Notes: generated by a model not told the origin, from the letters alone. 64,000 bases of DNA from Bacteroidota bacterium (GCA_016722375.1 JADKJG010000002.1:186001-250000); one strand, 5' to 3'. Shown: positions 39,285 through 48,626, numbered from the stretch's first letter. Numbers and translations: made by a program.

Positions 39285-39492
39285 GCAAAGGAGAAAAACA
39301 TAGATGCAAAAACGTTTTTCATGCTTGCAAAACACTTTTGCAAGCTCGTATGGGGCATTTCATGCTCGCAAAATACTTTTTCATACATGCAAAACACTTT
39401 TGCATACTCGTAAAACACTTTTGCAAACTCGCAATGCCGATTTCATACTCGCAAAACACTTTTGCAAGCTCGTTCTTGGCTTTTGCAAGCTC
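39285..39492 (+). repeat. Array of ten 20-21-bp tandem repeats with palindromic units
   Basis: The sequence divides into 21-base units (two are 20) starting at 39285, with best unit GCAAAACACTTTTGCAAGCTC present twice exactly and several variants (GTAAAACACTTTTGCAAACTC). Each good unit contains the palindrome GCAAAA-CAC-TTTTGC. It ends 113 bp before the Fn3-like gene. Same period as the array at 5388-5807, but different sequence. Confidence 0.85.
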
Positions 39493-39537
39493 GCATAGGG
39501 CTCTGGTTTAGGTAAAAATTTGAGCCAAAAACATGAA

Positions 39538-39569
39538 TTTGGAAATTTGAAAAAAGCTTGTTACGTTTG
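39538..39569 (+). promoter_or_regulatory. Bacteroidota-type promoter of the Fn3-like gene
   Basis: TTTG at 39538-39541, a 20-base spacer and TACGTTTG at 39562-39569 fit the Bacteroidota consensus TTTG-N19-21-TAnnTTTG. The start codon lies 37 bases after the -7 box, and the repeat array lies 45 bases upstream of the -33 box. Confidence 0.55.
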
Positions 39570-39605
39570 AGCCATAGTTAATTAACCAATCTAAAACGAA
39601 AGAAA

Positions 39606-40277
39606 ATGATACGGAAAGTAAAAGTTTTGCTCGCTTTCTTAAGATTAAGCGTAGCTGAAAAAATTTCTTACGGTGCCAATGTGATTGCAAAGCTAATTGC
39701 AAACGCGAGCGTCTTTACCTCGCCCGATGTCACCCCGGCAGATTTACAGCTGAAGAACGATGAACTTCAGGCGGCGAAGGTGGATGCAGCCGGAGGCGAC
39801 AAGCAAAAGGTAGCAGTGATGCACAACGTGGAAAAGGAGTGGGAATTGCTTTTTAGAAAAGATGCCAATTATGTGAACCGGATTGCAGATGGAGATGAAG
39901 CGGTTATCCGGCTCGGCGGATTTGACCCAACCAAAGCAGAAACCACTCCTTCACATCAACTGTCAGCACCCGACGTGAAGGTTGAATCCACTTCCACCAT
40001 GATTGGAATTGCTTCCGTAGAATGTGAACCCTTTGAACATGAGCATGTAGAGAACTATGTTTATGTGGTAGCTACAAATCCAGAGCCTTTATCTTTTCCT
40101 AATGGTCAAATTTCAATCGGGGGCGCTGCGGGGGTGGTGGCAGTAAAAGTGGATACGCATCGCAAAACAACTATTATCGGTTTAACTTCTAAAGAAAGAT
40201 ATTATATAACAGTGTTTGGAGTGAATGAAGCAGGGCCTGGCTTGGCTTCTGAGCCTTATACGGTGACCATTTCGTAA
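39606..40277 (+). CDS. Fibronectin type III-like protein of unknown function
   Basis: A 223-residue protein without an obvious signal peptide. The N-terminal half is helical (VKVLLAFLRLSVAEKISYGANVIAKLIAN, then TPADLQLKNDELQAAKVDAAGG). The C-terminal half is an Fn3-like beta-sandwich (VENYVYVVATNPEPLSF ... ERYYITVFGVNEAGPG ... EPYTVTIS). I know similar small proteins as recurrent Bacteroidota families of unknown role. The 21-bp repeat array lies just upstream. A tail of a relative is found at 4903-5028 near the other array. Confidence 0.7.
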   Translation: MIRKVKVLLAFLRLSVAEKISYGANVIAKLIANASVFTSPDVTPADLQLKNDELQAAKVDAAGGDKQKVAVMHNVEKEWELLFRKDANYVNRIADGDEAVIRLGGFDPTKAETTPSHQLSAPDVKVESTSTMIGIASVECEPFEHEHVENYVYVVATNPEPLSFPNGQISIGGAAGVVAVKVDTHRKTTIIGLTSKERYYITVFGVNEAGPGLASEPYTVTIS

Positions 40278-40370
40278 GTTTTGTGTGAATTGGGATGGTG
40301 GATGGGGTGTTTTTTTTGGATGAGTAAAATCATGTGATTGAATTAAAGGCTTAGATATTTTTGGCGCGTC

Positions 40371-40467
40371 GCCCCCCGACAGTAGAGCACAATTTTAGAA
40401 TTCGTTGTTCGTGTCGGGGGGCACAGCAACGATTCGGCACCTCGCAGCAATGCGGGGTGTTTTTTTT
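40371..40467 (+). terminator. GC-rich hairpin pair with T8 tract between Fn3 gene and methyltransferase
   Basis: A perfect 10-bp stem GCCCCCCGAC/GTCGGGGGGC (40371-40380 with 40413-40422) is followed by a second stem CACCTCGC/GCGGGGTG (40438-40459, one G-T pair) and eight Ts at 40460-40467. The second hairpin is a good intrinsic terminator. It falls inside the longest open frame of the next gene, which argues that the gene starts downstream of it. Confidence 0.55.
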
Positions 40468-40519
40468 GTACAGAACCAAATTCATAAATAGCACCCCATT
40501 TAATCTGCGCGCTAATATT

Positions 40520-41836
40520 TTGAACCACGCCACTACTTCATATCCCGATGCCTTTTTAGGCAGAATGCAACTGCTTTTAGGTGATGAGTTCCCGGCTTTC
40601 ATTGAAAGCCTCGGGCAACCTTCGCCCACGTCGCTGCGGTTGAATCCTAAAAAGAGAATTTCAAAGTTTGATAGCGAGGAGAAAATTAGTTGGTGTGAAG
40701 AAGGAAGATATTTGGCTCAGCGGCCCTCCTTTACTTTCGATCCGCTCTTTCATGCCGGAACGTATTATGTGCAGGAAGCCAGTTCTATGTTTGTTGAGCA
40801 GGTGTGGAAACAGGTGAATCCAAATAAGGAGGCGGTAAAGGTCTTAGATATGTGTGCTGCACCGGGCGGAAAATCTACTCATCTCCTTTCTTTGATGGAT
40901 GGGAAAGGTGTATTGGTGAGCAATGAACTTCTCCCTCACCGCAATCGTATTCTTCAACAAAACATCATCAAATGGGGATATCCTAACTGCATCATTACGC
41001 AGAATAAAGCCGAAGATTTTGCTGCTCTTGAAAATTATTTTGATCTTGTTTTAATTGATGCGCCTTGCAGTGGCGAAGGCTTGTTTCGCAAGGACAAAGA
41101 AGCCATAGATGAATGGAGCGAACGAAACGTAGCGATTTGTGCGCAAAGGCAGAAAGACATTTTGAACAGCGCATATCGCTGCCTAAAACCAGGTGGCTTC
41201 TTGATTTATTCTACCTGCACTTTTGAAGCAGAAGAGAATGATGAGAACATGAAGCGGTTAGGGGTTGGCAGTTGGGAGATAGCGGTGGAACAACCGGGGA
41301 TAACGAAGACCAACTATGGTTACCAATTCTTTCCACATAAGGTGAAGGGCGAAGGGTTTTATATAAGCGTGTTCAAGAAAGAGGGTGACTGGGTTCCAAA
41401 CTTTGAAGTCTCGGCACCAAGCGCTCAACTTCAAAACCCCGACTTCCTTCAATCTCCCGAAGATTTTGCGGAGATAAAAAAGAACGATTTGTTTTTCGCC
41501 ATCCCTAAGACTATTCACAACGACTTCTTGTTTTTGGAGAAACAGCTTTATATCCGCAACGTCGGCATTTGTATGGGGACGATGAAGGGAAAGGATTTTC
41601 TTCCTGCTCATGATTTGGCATTGAGCATTGCTATCGGCAAGGATATTCCCTCGGTAGAACTGAATAATGAGGAAGCTATTGCTTACTTGCGGGGCGAAAC
41701 GCCAAAAATAAAATCAGCCTATCGCGGTTGGTGTTTGGCCACCTTTGAAGAAAAAAATCTTGGATGGATGAAATTGATGCCCAATAGGTGGAACAATTAT
41801 TATCCGAAAGAATATAGAATACTGAAACAAAAATAA
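40520..41836 (+). CDS. NOL1/NOP2/Sun family RNA (cytosine-5) methyltransferase
   Basis: A SAM-dependent m5C methyltransferase, probably acting on 16S rRNA (RsmF-like). Motifs: LDMCAAPGGKSTHLL (SAM binding), DAPCSGEGLFRKD (catalytic Cys of motif IV), IYSTCTFEAEEND (second Cys of motif VI), and a C-terminal PUA-like region. The open frame extends to an ATG at 40361, but those extra residues cover a terminator hairpin and look non-coding. Homology starts around YPDAFLGRMQLLLGDEF, so I prefer the TTG at 40520; an ATG at 40565 is the alternative. It is followed after 2 bp by rlmI. Confidence 0.88.
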   Translation: MNHATTSYPDAFLGRMQLLLGDEFPAFIESLGQPSPTSLRLNPKKRISKFDSEEKISWCEEGRYLAQRPSFTFDPLFHAGTYYVQEASSMFVEQVWKQVNPNKEAVKVLDMCAAPGGKSTHLLSLMDGKGVLVSNELLPHRNRILQQNIIKWGYPNCIITQNKAEDFAALENYFDLVLIDAPCSGEGLFRKDKEAIDEWSERNVAICAQRQKDILNSAYRCLKPGGFLIYSTCTFEAEENDENMKRLGVGSWEIAVEQPGITKTNYGYQFFPHKVKGEGFYISVFKKEGDWVPNFEVSAPSAQLQNPDFLQSPEDFAEIKKNDLFFAIPKTIHNDFLFLEKQLYIRNVGICMGTMKGKDFLPAHDLALSIAIGKDIPSVELNNEEAIAYLRGETPKIKSAYRGWCLATFEEKNLGWMKLMPNRWNNYYPKEYRILKQK

Positions 41837-41838
41837 TC

Positions 41839-43032
41839 ATGACATATCCTGCTCTTATTCTGCATCAAAACAAAACGCATGCCGTCAAGCGATTTCATCC
41901 TTGGGTCTTCTCGGGAGCCGTGAAGCAAAAGGAAGGAAATCCGCAACAAGGGGATGTAGTGGAGATTCTTTCGGAGCAGGGAGAATATCTCGGCACAGGT
42001 CATTTTGGAACCGGTAGCGTTTCGGCACGAATATTTTCGTTTGAGAAAGTTTCTTCTTTGCCCGAACTCTGGCAACAGAAATTTCAACGGGCTTATCAGG
42101 TGAGAATAGCCGCCCGCTTGGCTGAAAGCGAAAGGACCAATGCTTATCGGCTCATTCATGCCGAAGGAGATGGCATGCCCGGTTTGATTGTGGACTGGTA
42201 TAACGGAACGGCGGTTATCCAATGCCATTCTAACGGAATGAACAGGGAGAAAGAAAACTTTGTGGCGGCTTTAAAGTCCGTTTATGGCAATAAGCTAAAA
42301 GCAGTTTATGACAAGAGCGCGGCCTCCTTGCATCATAAAGATTCTTCGGAACCCGTTAAAGGAACAGACGGATATCTGTTTGGAACGTTGGGCGAAAAAA
42401 CCATTCTGGAAAACAATCTGCGCTTCTCGGTAGATTGGGAATTAGGTCAAAAGACAGGCTTCTTTATTGACCAGCGCGACAACCGCTCCCTGCTTGCCAG
42501 ATATGTTTCAGGCAAAAAGGTATTGAATACTTTTTGTTATTCGGGCGGCTTTTCCGTTTATGCCATGAAAGCGGGAGCGACCTTGGTACATTCGGTGGAT
42601 AGTTCTGCAAAAGCAATCGAATGGACCGATGAAAATATCGCCCTGAACGGAAGCGCCGAAGGAAAGCATGAAAGCTATTGCGCGGATGTGTTTGATTTTC
42701 TAAAAGATTCTAATGAGCAGTATGACCTGATTGTTCTCGACCCTCCGGCCTTTGCTAAGGGACAAGCAGCGCGACATTCGGCCATCAAGGCTTATACTCG
42801 TTTAAACCATGAGGCATTTAGAAAGATAAAGAAAGGAGGAATAGTTTTCACCTTTTCCTGTTCGCAAGTGGTGAACCAAGAGATGTTTGAGGGAGCGATT
42901 ACTTCTGCGGCTATTGAATCGAGTAGGGATATTCGCATTATACACCGTTTGAGCCAAGCTGCCGACCATCCGGTGAGCATTTATAATCCCGAGGCGCTGT
43001 ATTTAAAAGGCCTGGCATTATATGTAGAATGA
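41839..43032 (+). CDS. rlmI: Class I SAM-dependent rRNA methyltransferase (RlmI-like)
   Basis: It methylates C1962 of 23S rRNA (family knowledge). An N-terminal PUA domain (HPWVFSGAVKQKEGNPQQGD) is followed by an insert and a Rossmann methyltransferase domain: FFIDQRDNRSLL, VLNTFCYSGGFSVYAMKAGA (SAM site), VVLDPPAFAKG-type motif IV (IVLDPPAFAKG, about residue 300) and a Cys in FSCSQVV. At 397 residues it has the usual length. Start 2 bp after the m5C methyltransferase stop, so one transcription unit for rRNA modification. Confidence 0.92.
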   Translation: MTYPALILHQNKTHAVKRFHPWVFSGAVKQKEGNPQQGDVVEILSEQGEYLGTGHFGTGSVSARIFSFEKVSSLPELWQQKFQRAYQVRIAARLAESERTNAYRLIHAEGDGMPGLIVDWYNGTAVIQCHSNGMNREKENFVAALKSVYGNKLKAVYDKSAASLHHKDSSEPVKGTDGYLFGTLGEKTILENNLRFSVDWELGQKTGFFIDQRDNRSLLARYVSGKKVLNTFCYSGGFSVYAMKAGATLVHSVDSSAKAIEWTDENIALNGSAEGKHESYCADVFDFLKDSNEQYDLIVLDPPAFAKGQAARHSAIKAYTRLNHEAFRKIKKGGIVFTFSCSQVVNQEMFEGAITSAAIESSRDIRIIHRLSQAADHPVSIYNPEALYLKGLALYVE

Positions 43033-43190
43033 TCTTGCTAATTTCTATTAATAAAATCACTGAAACGCAACTTAATTAGCGAGATACGTATTCTAATATA
43101 GTTAAGATATTTTAACGGCAAAATCAACAAATCAATTTGATAGATTTAATTGGATTAAAATACTTTTGGCAGCGTATAAACAAACCATCT

Positions 43191-44675
43191 ATGAATAATA
43201 GGCTTTATAATTTATTGATCTTCAGTTTTGTTGCATTAACGTCTTTTGCCGGTACCGGAAAAGGAACGAATATTAAACTGACTATTAAGGGCTTGGAGAA
43301 CAGTCGAATCATTTTGGCTAATTATTTCGGCGACAAGCAATATGTGAAAGATACACTGGTTACCGACAAATCCGGTACGGCTTATATCAAAACCGATACG
43401 GTGGTGCCGGGCGGTGTTTACCTCGCTGTTTTCCCCGATTTAGGCAATCGTTACTTCGAATTCATTATCAACGAACCGCAGTTCTCCATTGAAACAGATA
43501 CCAACGACCTGACCGGGCATATTAAAGTTATCGGTTCTGCCGAAAACAAGTATTTCTATGATGACATGAAGTATCTTGGAGTAGTGAAGCATACGTCTGA
43601 CTCGTTAAGCAACTTATATAAAGCGGCAAAAGATCAAAAGGAGAAAGATAAATATCGCGAAGAGCTATCCATCCTTGATAAACAAGTGAAGGCCAAGCGG
43701 ACAGCGGTGATGGAAAACACTCCTGACCTGTATTATGCCAAGCTGCTCAGAGCGATGAAAGATGTGGAAGTGCCGGAAGCCCCTCGCGACGCTAATGGAA
43801 AGATTATTGATTCCGCTTTTCAATGGAGGTTTTTCAAGAACCACTATTGGGACAATATTGATTTGAAGGATGAACGCATGTTGCGCAATCCGGTCTTTCA
43901 TAACAAATTGAAAACCTTTATGACCCAAACGGTCGTGCAGATTCCTGATTCTATCAATGTTGCCGGCGATGAATTATTGGCGAAAACAGATGGCAAAAAT
44001 GAAGTGTACCGTTATATTCTGACGTACATCTTTAACGAAATGGCAAACTCCAAGGTGATGGGTTTTGACAATTCGTATGTCTATTTCGGTAAGAACTATT
44101 TCTGCACCGGTTTGGCTCCGTGGATTGACACGACCAAAATGTTTAAAATTTGCGACCGGGTGAAAAGACTGGAACCGGTATTGGTTGGCAAAAAGGCTCA
44201 GCGATTAATTCTGCCAACAGATTCTACGGAAACTCAGTGGAAGTCGCTTTATGATGTCAAACATAAATATACCGTTCTCGCCTTCTGGGATCCGGACTGC
44301 GGGCATTGCAAAAAGGAAATTCCTGTTTTAGCAGAAGCCTACCATGATTTGAAGAAGAAAGGCGTGGATGTTGAAGTATTCTCCCCTTCTATTATGACCA
44401 TCGAACATTATAAAGACTGGATAGAGTTCATTAAGAACAATAATTTGGATTGGATCAATGTTCAGGATTCTAAATTGCACAACAACTTCCGCTTTGAATG
44501 GGATATTCAAAGCACGCCGCAGATTTATATTTTGGATAAGGACAAGGTGATCAAGGCGCGCCGCATTGGTGCTGATCAGGTGGAGGATTATATCCTGCAT
44601 TTAGAAAATCCTAGTTATCGGGGAAAACTCACCAACAAGGTGAATGACGAGGATAAGCACGAAGAGGCAGAATAA
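43191..44675 (+). CDS. Secreted thioredoxin-fold protein (DUF4369/DUF5106-like plus TlpA-like domain)
   Basis: From the ATG at 43191 a signal peptide is seen (NLLIFSFVALTSFAG). Then comes a beta-rich DUF4369-like domain (NIKLTIKGLENSRIILANYFGDKQ, in two blocks), a helical middle (about 130-340), and a C-terminal thioredoxin-like domain with WDPDCGHCKKEIPVLAEAY and the cis-Pro segment STPQIYILD. The CGHC active site suggests a periplasmic disulfide oxidoreductase. A longer frame begins at 43137 but would place 18 residues before the signal peptide. Fairly isolated gene followed by a hairpin terminator. Confidence 0.85.
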   Translation: MNNRLYNLLIFSFVALTSFAGTGKGTNIKLTIKGLENSRIILANYFGDKQYVKDTLVTDKSGTAYIKTDTVVPGGVYLAVFPDLGNRYFEFIINEPQFSIETDTNDLTGHIKVIGSAENKYFYDDMKYLGVVKHTSDSLSNLYKAAKDQKEKDKYREELSILDKQVKAKRTAVMENTPDLYYAKLLRAMKDVEVPEAPRDANGKIIDSAFQWRFFKNHYWDNIDLKDERMLRNPVFHNKLKTFMTQTVVQIPDSINVAGDELLAKTDGKNEVYRYILTYIFNEMANSKVMGFDNSYVYFGKNYFCTGLAPWIDTTKMFKICDRVKRLEPVLVGKKAQRLILPTDSTETQWKSLYDVKHKYTVLAFWDPDCGHCKKEIPVLAEAYHDLKKKGVDVEVFSPSIMTIEHYKDWIEFIKNNNLDWINVQDSKLHNNFRFEWDIQSTPQIYILDKDKVIKARRIGADQVEDYILHLENPSYRGKLTNKVNDEDKHEEAE

Positions 44676-44681
44676 TCGAGC

Positions 44682-44708
44682 TTCAGACAAATCATCTGTC
44701 TGAATTTT
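44682..44708 (+). terminator. Terminator of the thioredoxin-fold gene
   Basis: A perfect 8-bp stem TTCAGACA/TGTCTGAA with a 7-base loop is followed by TTTT, 7 bp after the stop codon. Confidence 0.55.
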
Positions 44709-44801
44709 GAGCATTTAAAGCCTTATCCACAAGGAGTGTTTTATAACTGGGTTTACTGGAGGTATGTTTCGGTCTATTTTTGTTTTATAAAATAGAATGA
44801 A

Positions 44802-45290
44802 ATGTTGAGTATAAATCGTGCAGAGCCGTACAGAGTGTTTTTAGTGGAAGATAATCCCGCTGAAGTTCGTTTGATTCAGGAGGCCGTGAAAGAGGCTGAA
44901 TTGGCAAAGATGCTTGTATTTGATTACGCTTATGATGGCGAAGAGGCGATGGAAAAGCTGGATGAAATGAAGTATAATCATCTTCATTTTGACTTAGTCC
45001 TATTGGATCTCAATCTCCCAAAGCTTTCGGGAAAAGATGTACTTGAGAAGATAAAATCTGATTCAGAATTAGAGACCACGCCAGTTATCGTGGTGACCAA
45101 TTCTGATTATAAAAAGGATATGATTGACTGCTACCGCCTGGGGGCAGATGGCTATTTGCAGAAACCGGCAGATTTCAAAAAGCTGGTTGACTTCTTTGTA
45201 TCGGTCAAAAAATCTATCGAAATCAGAAATAAGTTATCCATCTACTTTATCGAACACGCCTATTATGACCATCTCGATATTGCGGTTTAA
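44802..45290 (+). CDS. CheY-like response regulator (Rcp1-type)
   Basis: A single-domain receiver of 162 residues. Acid pocket VEDNPAEV; phosphoacceptor Asp in LVLLDLNLPKLSGKD; VVTNSD supplies the Ser/Thr switch; LQKPADFKKL the conserved Lys. There is no output domain. The length and an extended beta4-alpha4 resemble Rcp1, the partner of hybrid or phytochrome-like histidine kinases (family knowledge). No kinase is adjacent. TATTTTTG at 44775-44782 resembles a -7 promoter box just upstream. Confidence 0.92.
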   Translation: MLSINRAEPYRVFLVEDNPAEVRLIQEAVKEAELAKMLVFDYAYDGEEAMEKLDEMKYNHLHFDLVLLDLNLPKLSGKDVLEKIKSDSELETTPVIVVTNSDYKKDMIDCYRLGADGYLQKPADFKKLVDFFVSVKKSIEIRNKLSIYFIEHAYYDHLDIAV

Positions 45291-45387
45291 GCAATTGGCA
45301 GATTCGGCAATAAAAATATCTTCATAAGAATAGAGCCGCTATCGGCTCATATCTATTGGTCATACGCATAAAATTCGCAAGGACCTC

Positions 45388-45536
45388 TTAGAGGCTGTTT
45401 GGATTTCTGTATAAAAAAAGTGTATCGCACGGAGTCACGGAGCATCACGGAGAAAATACCTCTGTGTTCTCCGTGCCTCCGTGCGACATATCAGATTCAT
45501 AACAAATTCGGCTGTTCAAATCCAAACAGCCTCTAA
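45388..45536. mobile_element. MITE-like element with 19-bp perfect terminal inverted repeats
   Basis: TTAGAGGCTGTTTGGATTT at 45388-45406 is perfectly complementary to 45518-45536. Inside is a second hairpin (45425-45442 with 45468-45486) whose arm TCGCACGGAGTCACGGAG is nearly the arm at 28334-28353. The 149-bp unit has no coding capacity, so it looks like a miniature inverted-repeat element mobilised in trans. I see no clear target duplication. Confidence 0.65.
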
Positions 45537-45713
45537 CTTAATCTGATCTTTTGTTTTACGCATAAAGGTGCCCCTGTTATGAGCAGCAAGGCGCTTTTTT
45601 TGTTTTTGCTCACTATCTGATCGCTTATCGTTTTTATACGTCCTGCCACGGTTAGGCGGACTATGCGTTTCATGGTTTATATCAAGACGCAGATGGAAGA
45701 GGAGTTTAGTGAA

Positions 45714-45746
45714 ATTGTATGTTAGGAAATGTTTTCGTTACCTTTG
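45714..45746 (+). promoter_or_regulatory. Bacteroidota-type promoter for the first Ig-like T9SS gene
   Basis: ATTG at 45714-45717, a 21-base spacer and TACCTTTG at 45739-45746 fit the consensus. The start codon is about 90 bases downstream. Confidence 0.5.
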
Positions 45747-45836
45747 TAATCTGAACGACCGAAGGAGAGGCGCGATACGTTTTCTTTTTTCTTTTATCTT
45801 CACACTCTCAAAGTCTTTAATAAAAAAAATGAACTT

Positions 45837-48626
45837 ATGATTTCAAAGTTGTACTTGAAAAAGATGAATTCCCTCCGATTTTTGAAACTTACAGGGATAT
45901 TTCTAACGACCTTTTTTGCCATAGGGTTGAATGCGCAAACTGTTTTCTGGAGCGATAATTTTGATGCGCCTGCGGGTGGAGTCAATAATAACAATGCTGC
46001 CGCAGGTTGGGCACTTAATGTCAATGCTTCTGGCGGAAACCAATGGTATATTAATGGTGGCAGCACCTGCGGAGGTGGCAGTCGCCTGCATATTTCTTGT
46101 GGTGGTGGTCTTTGTGGTATTTTGGGTGGGCCGGGTGCTTCCATTTATAATGCGGGGACCGCAGCAACAGATAAATATTCTTCTTCTCCCGATATTTCAA
46201 CAGTGGGACGGACGAGTATTACGCTTAAGTTTTCGTGGAAATGTAATGGGCAAGCAAATAATGACTACGGATTGCTGCGTTTGAGCAATGATGGAGGTGC
46301 TAACTGGACGGACTTGGCTACGAAGTATCAAAGTGCCAGTTCTTGCCAGAACGCTACAATTACTATCCCGGCTCAATATGAGAATATTTCTAATTTCCGG
46401 ATAGCCTTCAGGTGGATTAATAACGGGGATAATGCTGGTTCGGATCCACCGTTCGATATAGACAATATTGAATTGAGTGTGCCCTCTGTTTCATGTCCGG
46501 TAGTTATTAACAATCAGTCATTTACACAACCAACTTGTCATAATTCAAACAATGGCACGGTTACTATTACTGCTTCTGGAGGCTCTACCTTAACCTATAC
46601 TATTAATTCGGGTTCTCCGATTGTTAACTCAACAGGCTTGTTCAGTGGGCTGCCGGCAGGTACTTACTTGGTTTCGGTTTCTGATGGAACTTGTTCAACC
46701 ACCGGTACAAATATTGTTTTAACCAATCCTCTGGCTATCACCGCCCCTACGGCATCTTCAAATAGTCCTTTGTGTCAAGGAGATACTATGAAACTTCTGG
46801 CCAGTGTTGTTTTAGGCGCTACCTATGCTTGGACAGGGCCAAACGGAAATAATTTCAACATAAAAGACCCTACTAAATTGAATGTGGCCCCGGCTGATGC
46901 CGGTAGTTATTCGGTAATTGCAACTATAGGAACTTGCAGTAGCAACAGTGCCTCAACAAATGTAGCGGTTACGACCATTCCGGCCACACCGACGGCTTCT
47001 TCTAACAGCCCGCTTTGCGAAGGGGCTACGTTGAACCTTTCGTCCACCACTATCTCCGGTTCTACTTATGACTGGACCGGGCCAAATAATTATACCAACC
47101 AGCAAAATCCGAGTAAGACAAATATTGCACTTGCTGATTCGGGAATTTATAGTGTGGTAGCGGTGTTCAACAACTGCAAAAGTTCACCAGCTACGACGAC
47201 GGTTGTTGTCAATCCAACACCTGCATCACCTATTGCATCTTCAAACAGTCCGCTGTGCGAAGGAGCTACTTTGAATCTTACGGCGAGTACAGTTTCGGGT
47301 GCCATCTATAATTGGACCGGCCCGAATAATTTTAATAACCAGCAAAATCCAAGTGTATTAGGTACTGACGTTGCAGATGCAGGAACCTATTCGGTGGTGG
47401 CTATGATTGGTACTTGCAGCAGTTTGGCAGATACAACAGATGTTATAATAGCCCCGCCACCAAGTACACCTATTGCTTCCTCCAACAGTCCGGTATGCGA
47501 AGGGGACAGTTTACACCTGATGGCGGCAAATATAGTGGGCGCAACGTTCGATTGGACGGGTCCAAACACATTTACTAATGAGCAGAATCCAAATGTGGCG
47601 AATGTTAGCTCTGCTGATGATGGCTTATATACGGTTATTGCTACTATTGGTTCTTGTTCCAGCACTCCGGCCACTATCACTGTGGTGATTGAACCTTCAC
47701 CGGTATTGGTAAGTCCTTCATCTAACAGCCCTCTTTGTTCGGGTGCAACTCTAACTTTGGATGCAGATAATCTATCTGGAGCCAGTTATTCTTGGACGGG
47801 TCCGAATGGATTCAGCGTTAATCTTCAAAGCACCACCCGACCCAATATAACGGTTCCTGATAGCGGTGATTATGAATTGACGGTCAGTGTGGGTAATTGC
47901 AGTTCGACGGAGATCGTTCATGTAGTGGTGGATGAAACTCCAATTGCTCCCGTACTTACAGCATCTAGCACCACCATTTGTGCCAGTGATTCAGTGGAGG
48001 TTTGTGCACCAAGCGGCTTTGCATCCTATCTCTGGAATCAAAACGGAGAAACCACTGAATGTGGAGCTGCAAAATTTGCAGGAGGTTTATGGGTAGATGT
48101 AACGGCTACAAATGGATGTTCTGTTCGGTCAAACACTTTGAGTATTTCGGTATTGCCAGTTCCAACTGTTTCTATTGTAAAACAAGGAGATACGCTTTCG
48201 ACATTTGGAGCGGTAAGTTACCAATGGTTTAAAGATGGAGGAGCAATAAACGGAGCCACTTCGGCGGTATATATCGCTAACGGTTCGGGAACCTATTCTG
48301 TACAGATTACAGATGTAAATGGATGTAAGGCTACTTCTTCTGGTTTGGTGATAACGGGCATTCTGGAATTCTCGACATTGCAAGGGATAGAAGTATTTCC
48401 CAATCCATCATCGCGCAAGTTTAATATCCGGTATTCAGGTGAAGGCAGTAAATCGGTGGAGGTTTCCTTGTTTAATGTCATCGGGGAACAAGTATATCAT
48501 AGGGCGGCTCTTTTCCAGAATGGGGTTGCGGTGCCTATCGATGTTTCAAATTGCTCGAAGGGAATTTACTTCCTACAGGTTCAGACATCTTCCGAGAAAG
48601 CGATTCAGAAGTTAGTGATTGAATAA
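45837..48626 (+). CDS. T9SS cargo protein with SprB-like and Ig-like repeats, copy 1
   Basis: A secreted 929-residue protein. The start may be at 45837 or at 45864 (MNSLRFLKLTGIF, directly before the signal peptide). Domains: an N-terminal lectin/MAM-like beta-sandwich (to about residue 215, VFWSDNFDAPAGG, with CGGG motifs); a SprB-type repeat (CPVVINNQSFTQPTCHNSNN); five to six Ig-like repeats of about 80 residues, each with SSNSPLCEGATL ... YDWTGPNN ... GTYSVVA; and a T9SS type A sorting domain (EVFPNPSSRKFNIRYSG ... KAIQKLVIE). SprB-type modules occur in gliding adhesins. A terminator follows directly. Confidence 0.88.
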   Translation: MISKLYLKKMNSLRFLKLTGIFLTTFFAIGLNAQTVFWSDNFDAPAGGVNNNNAAAGWALNVNASGGNQWYINGGSTCGGGSRLHISCGGGLCGILGGPGASIYNAGTAATDKYSSSPDISTVGRTSITLKFSWKCNGQANNDYGLLRLSNDGGANWTDLATKYQSASSCQNATITIPAQYENISNFRIAFRWINNGDNAGSDPPFDIDNIELSVPSVSCPVVINNQSFTQPTCHNSNNGTVTITASGGSTLTYTINSGSPIVNSTGLFSGLPAGTYLVSVSDGTCSTTGTNIVLTNPLAITAPTASSNSPLCQGDTMKLLASVVLGATYAWTGPNGNNFNIKDPTKLNVAPADAGSYSVIATIGTCSSNSASTNVAVTTIPATPTASSNSPLCEGATLNLSSTTISGSTYDWTGPNNYTNQQNPSKTNIALADSGIYSVVAVFNNCKSSPATTTVVVNPTPASPIASSNSPLCEGATLNLTASTVSGAIYNWTGPNNFNNQQNPSVLGTDVADAGTYSVVAMIGTCSSLADTTDVIIAPPPSTPIASSNSPVCEGDSLHLMAANIVGATFDWTGPNTFTNEQNPNVANVSSADDGLYTVIATIGSCSSTPATITVVIEPSPVLVSPSSNSPLCSGATLTLDADNLSGASYSWTGPNGFSVNLQSTTRPNITVPDSGDYELTVSVGNCSSTEIVHVVVDETPIAPVLTASSTTICASDSVEVCAPSGFASYLWNQNGETTECGAAKFAGGLWVDVTATNGCSVRSNTLSISVLPVPTVSIVKQGDTLSTFGAVSYQWFKDGGAINGATSAVYIANGSGTYSVQITDVNGCKATSSGLVITGILEFSTLQGIEVFPNPSSRKFNIRYSGEGSKSVEVSLFNVIGEQVYHRAALFQNGVAVPIDVSNCSKGIYFLQVQTSSEKAIQKLVIE

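Larger units (their letters stand above)
45291..45836. other. Gene-free spacer with MITE-like element
   Basis: No gene supported in 545 bp. It holds the inverted-repeat element at 45388-45536 and the promoter at 45714-45746. A T7 tract after AGCAAGGCGC (about 45585-45600) may be a weak terminator. Confidence 0.5.

Noticed and set aside
39263..39511. Open frames through the second repeat array
   Set aside because: Same effect: 21-bp units remain open by periodicity; two units of 20 bases break the phase.
40361..40519. N-terminal extension of the RNA methyltransferase
   Set aside because: It covers a GC hairpin and a T8 terminator and lies outside the conserved domain, so translation probably starts at 40520 or 40565.
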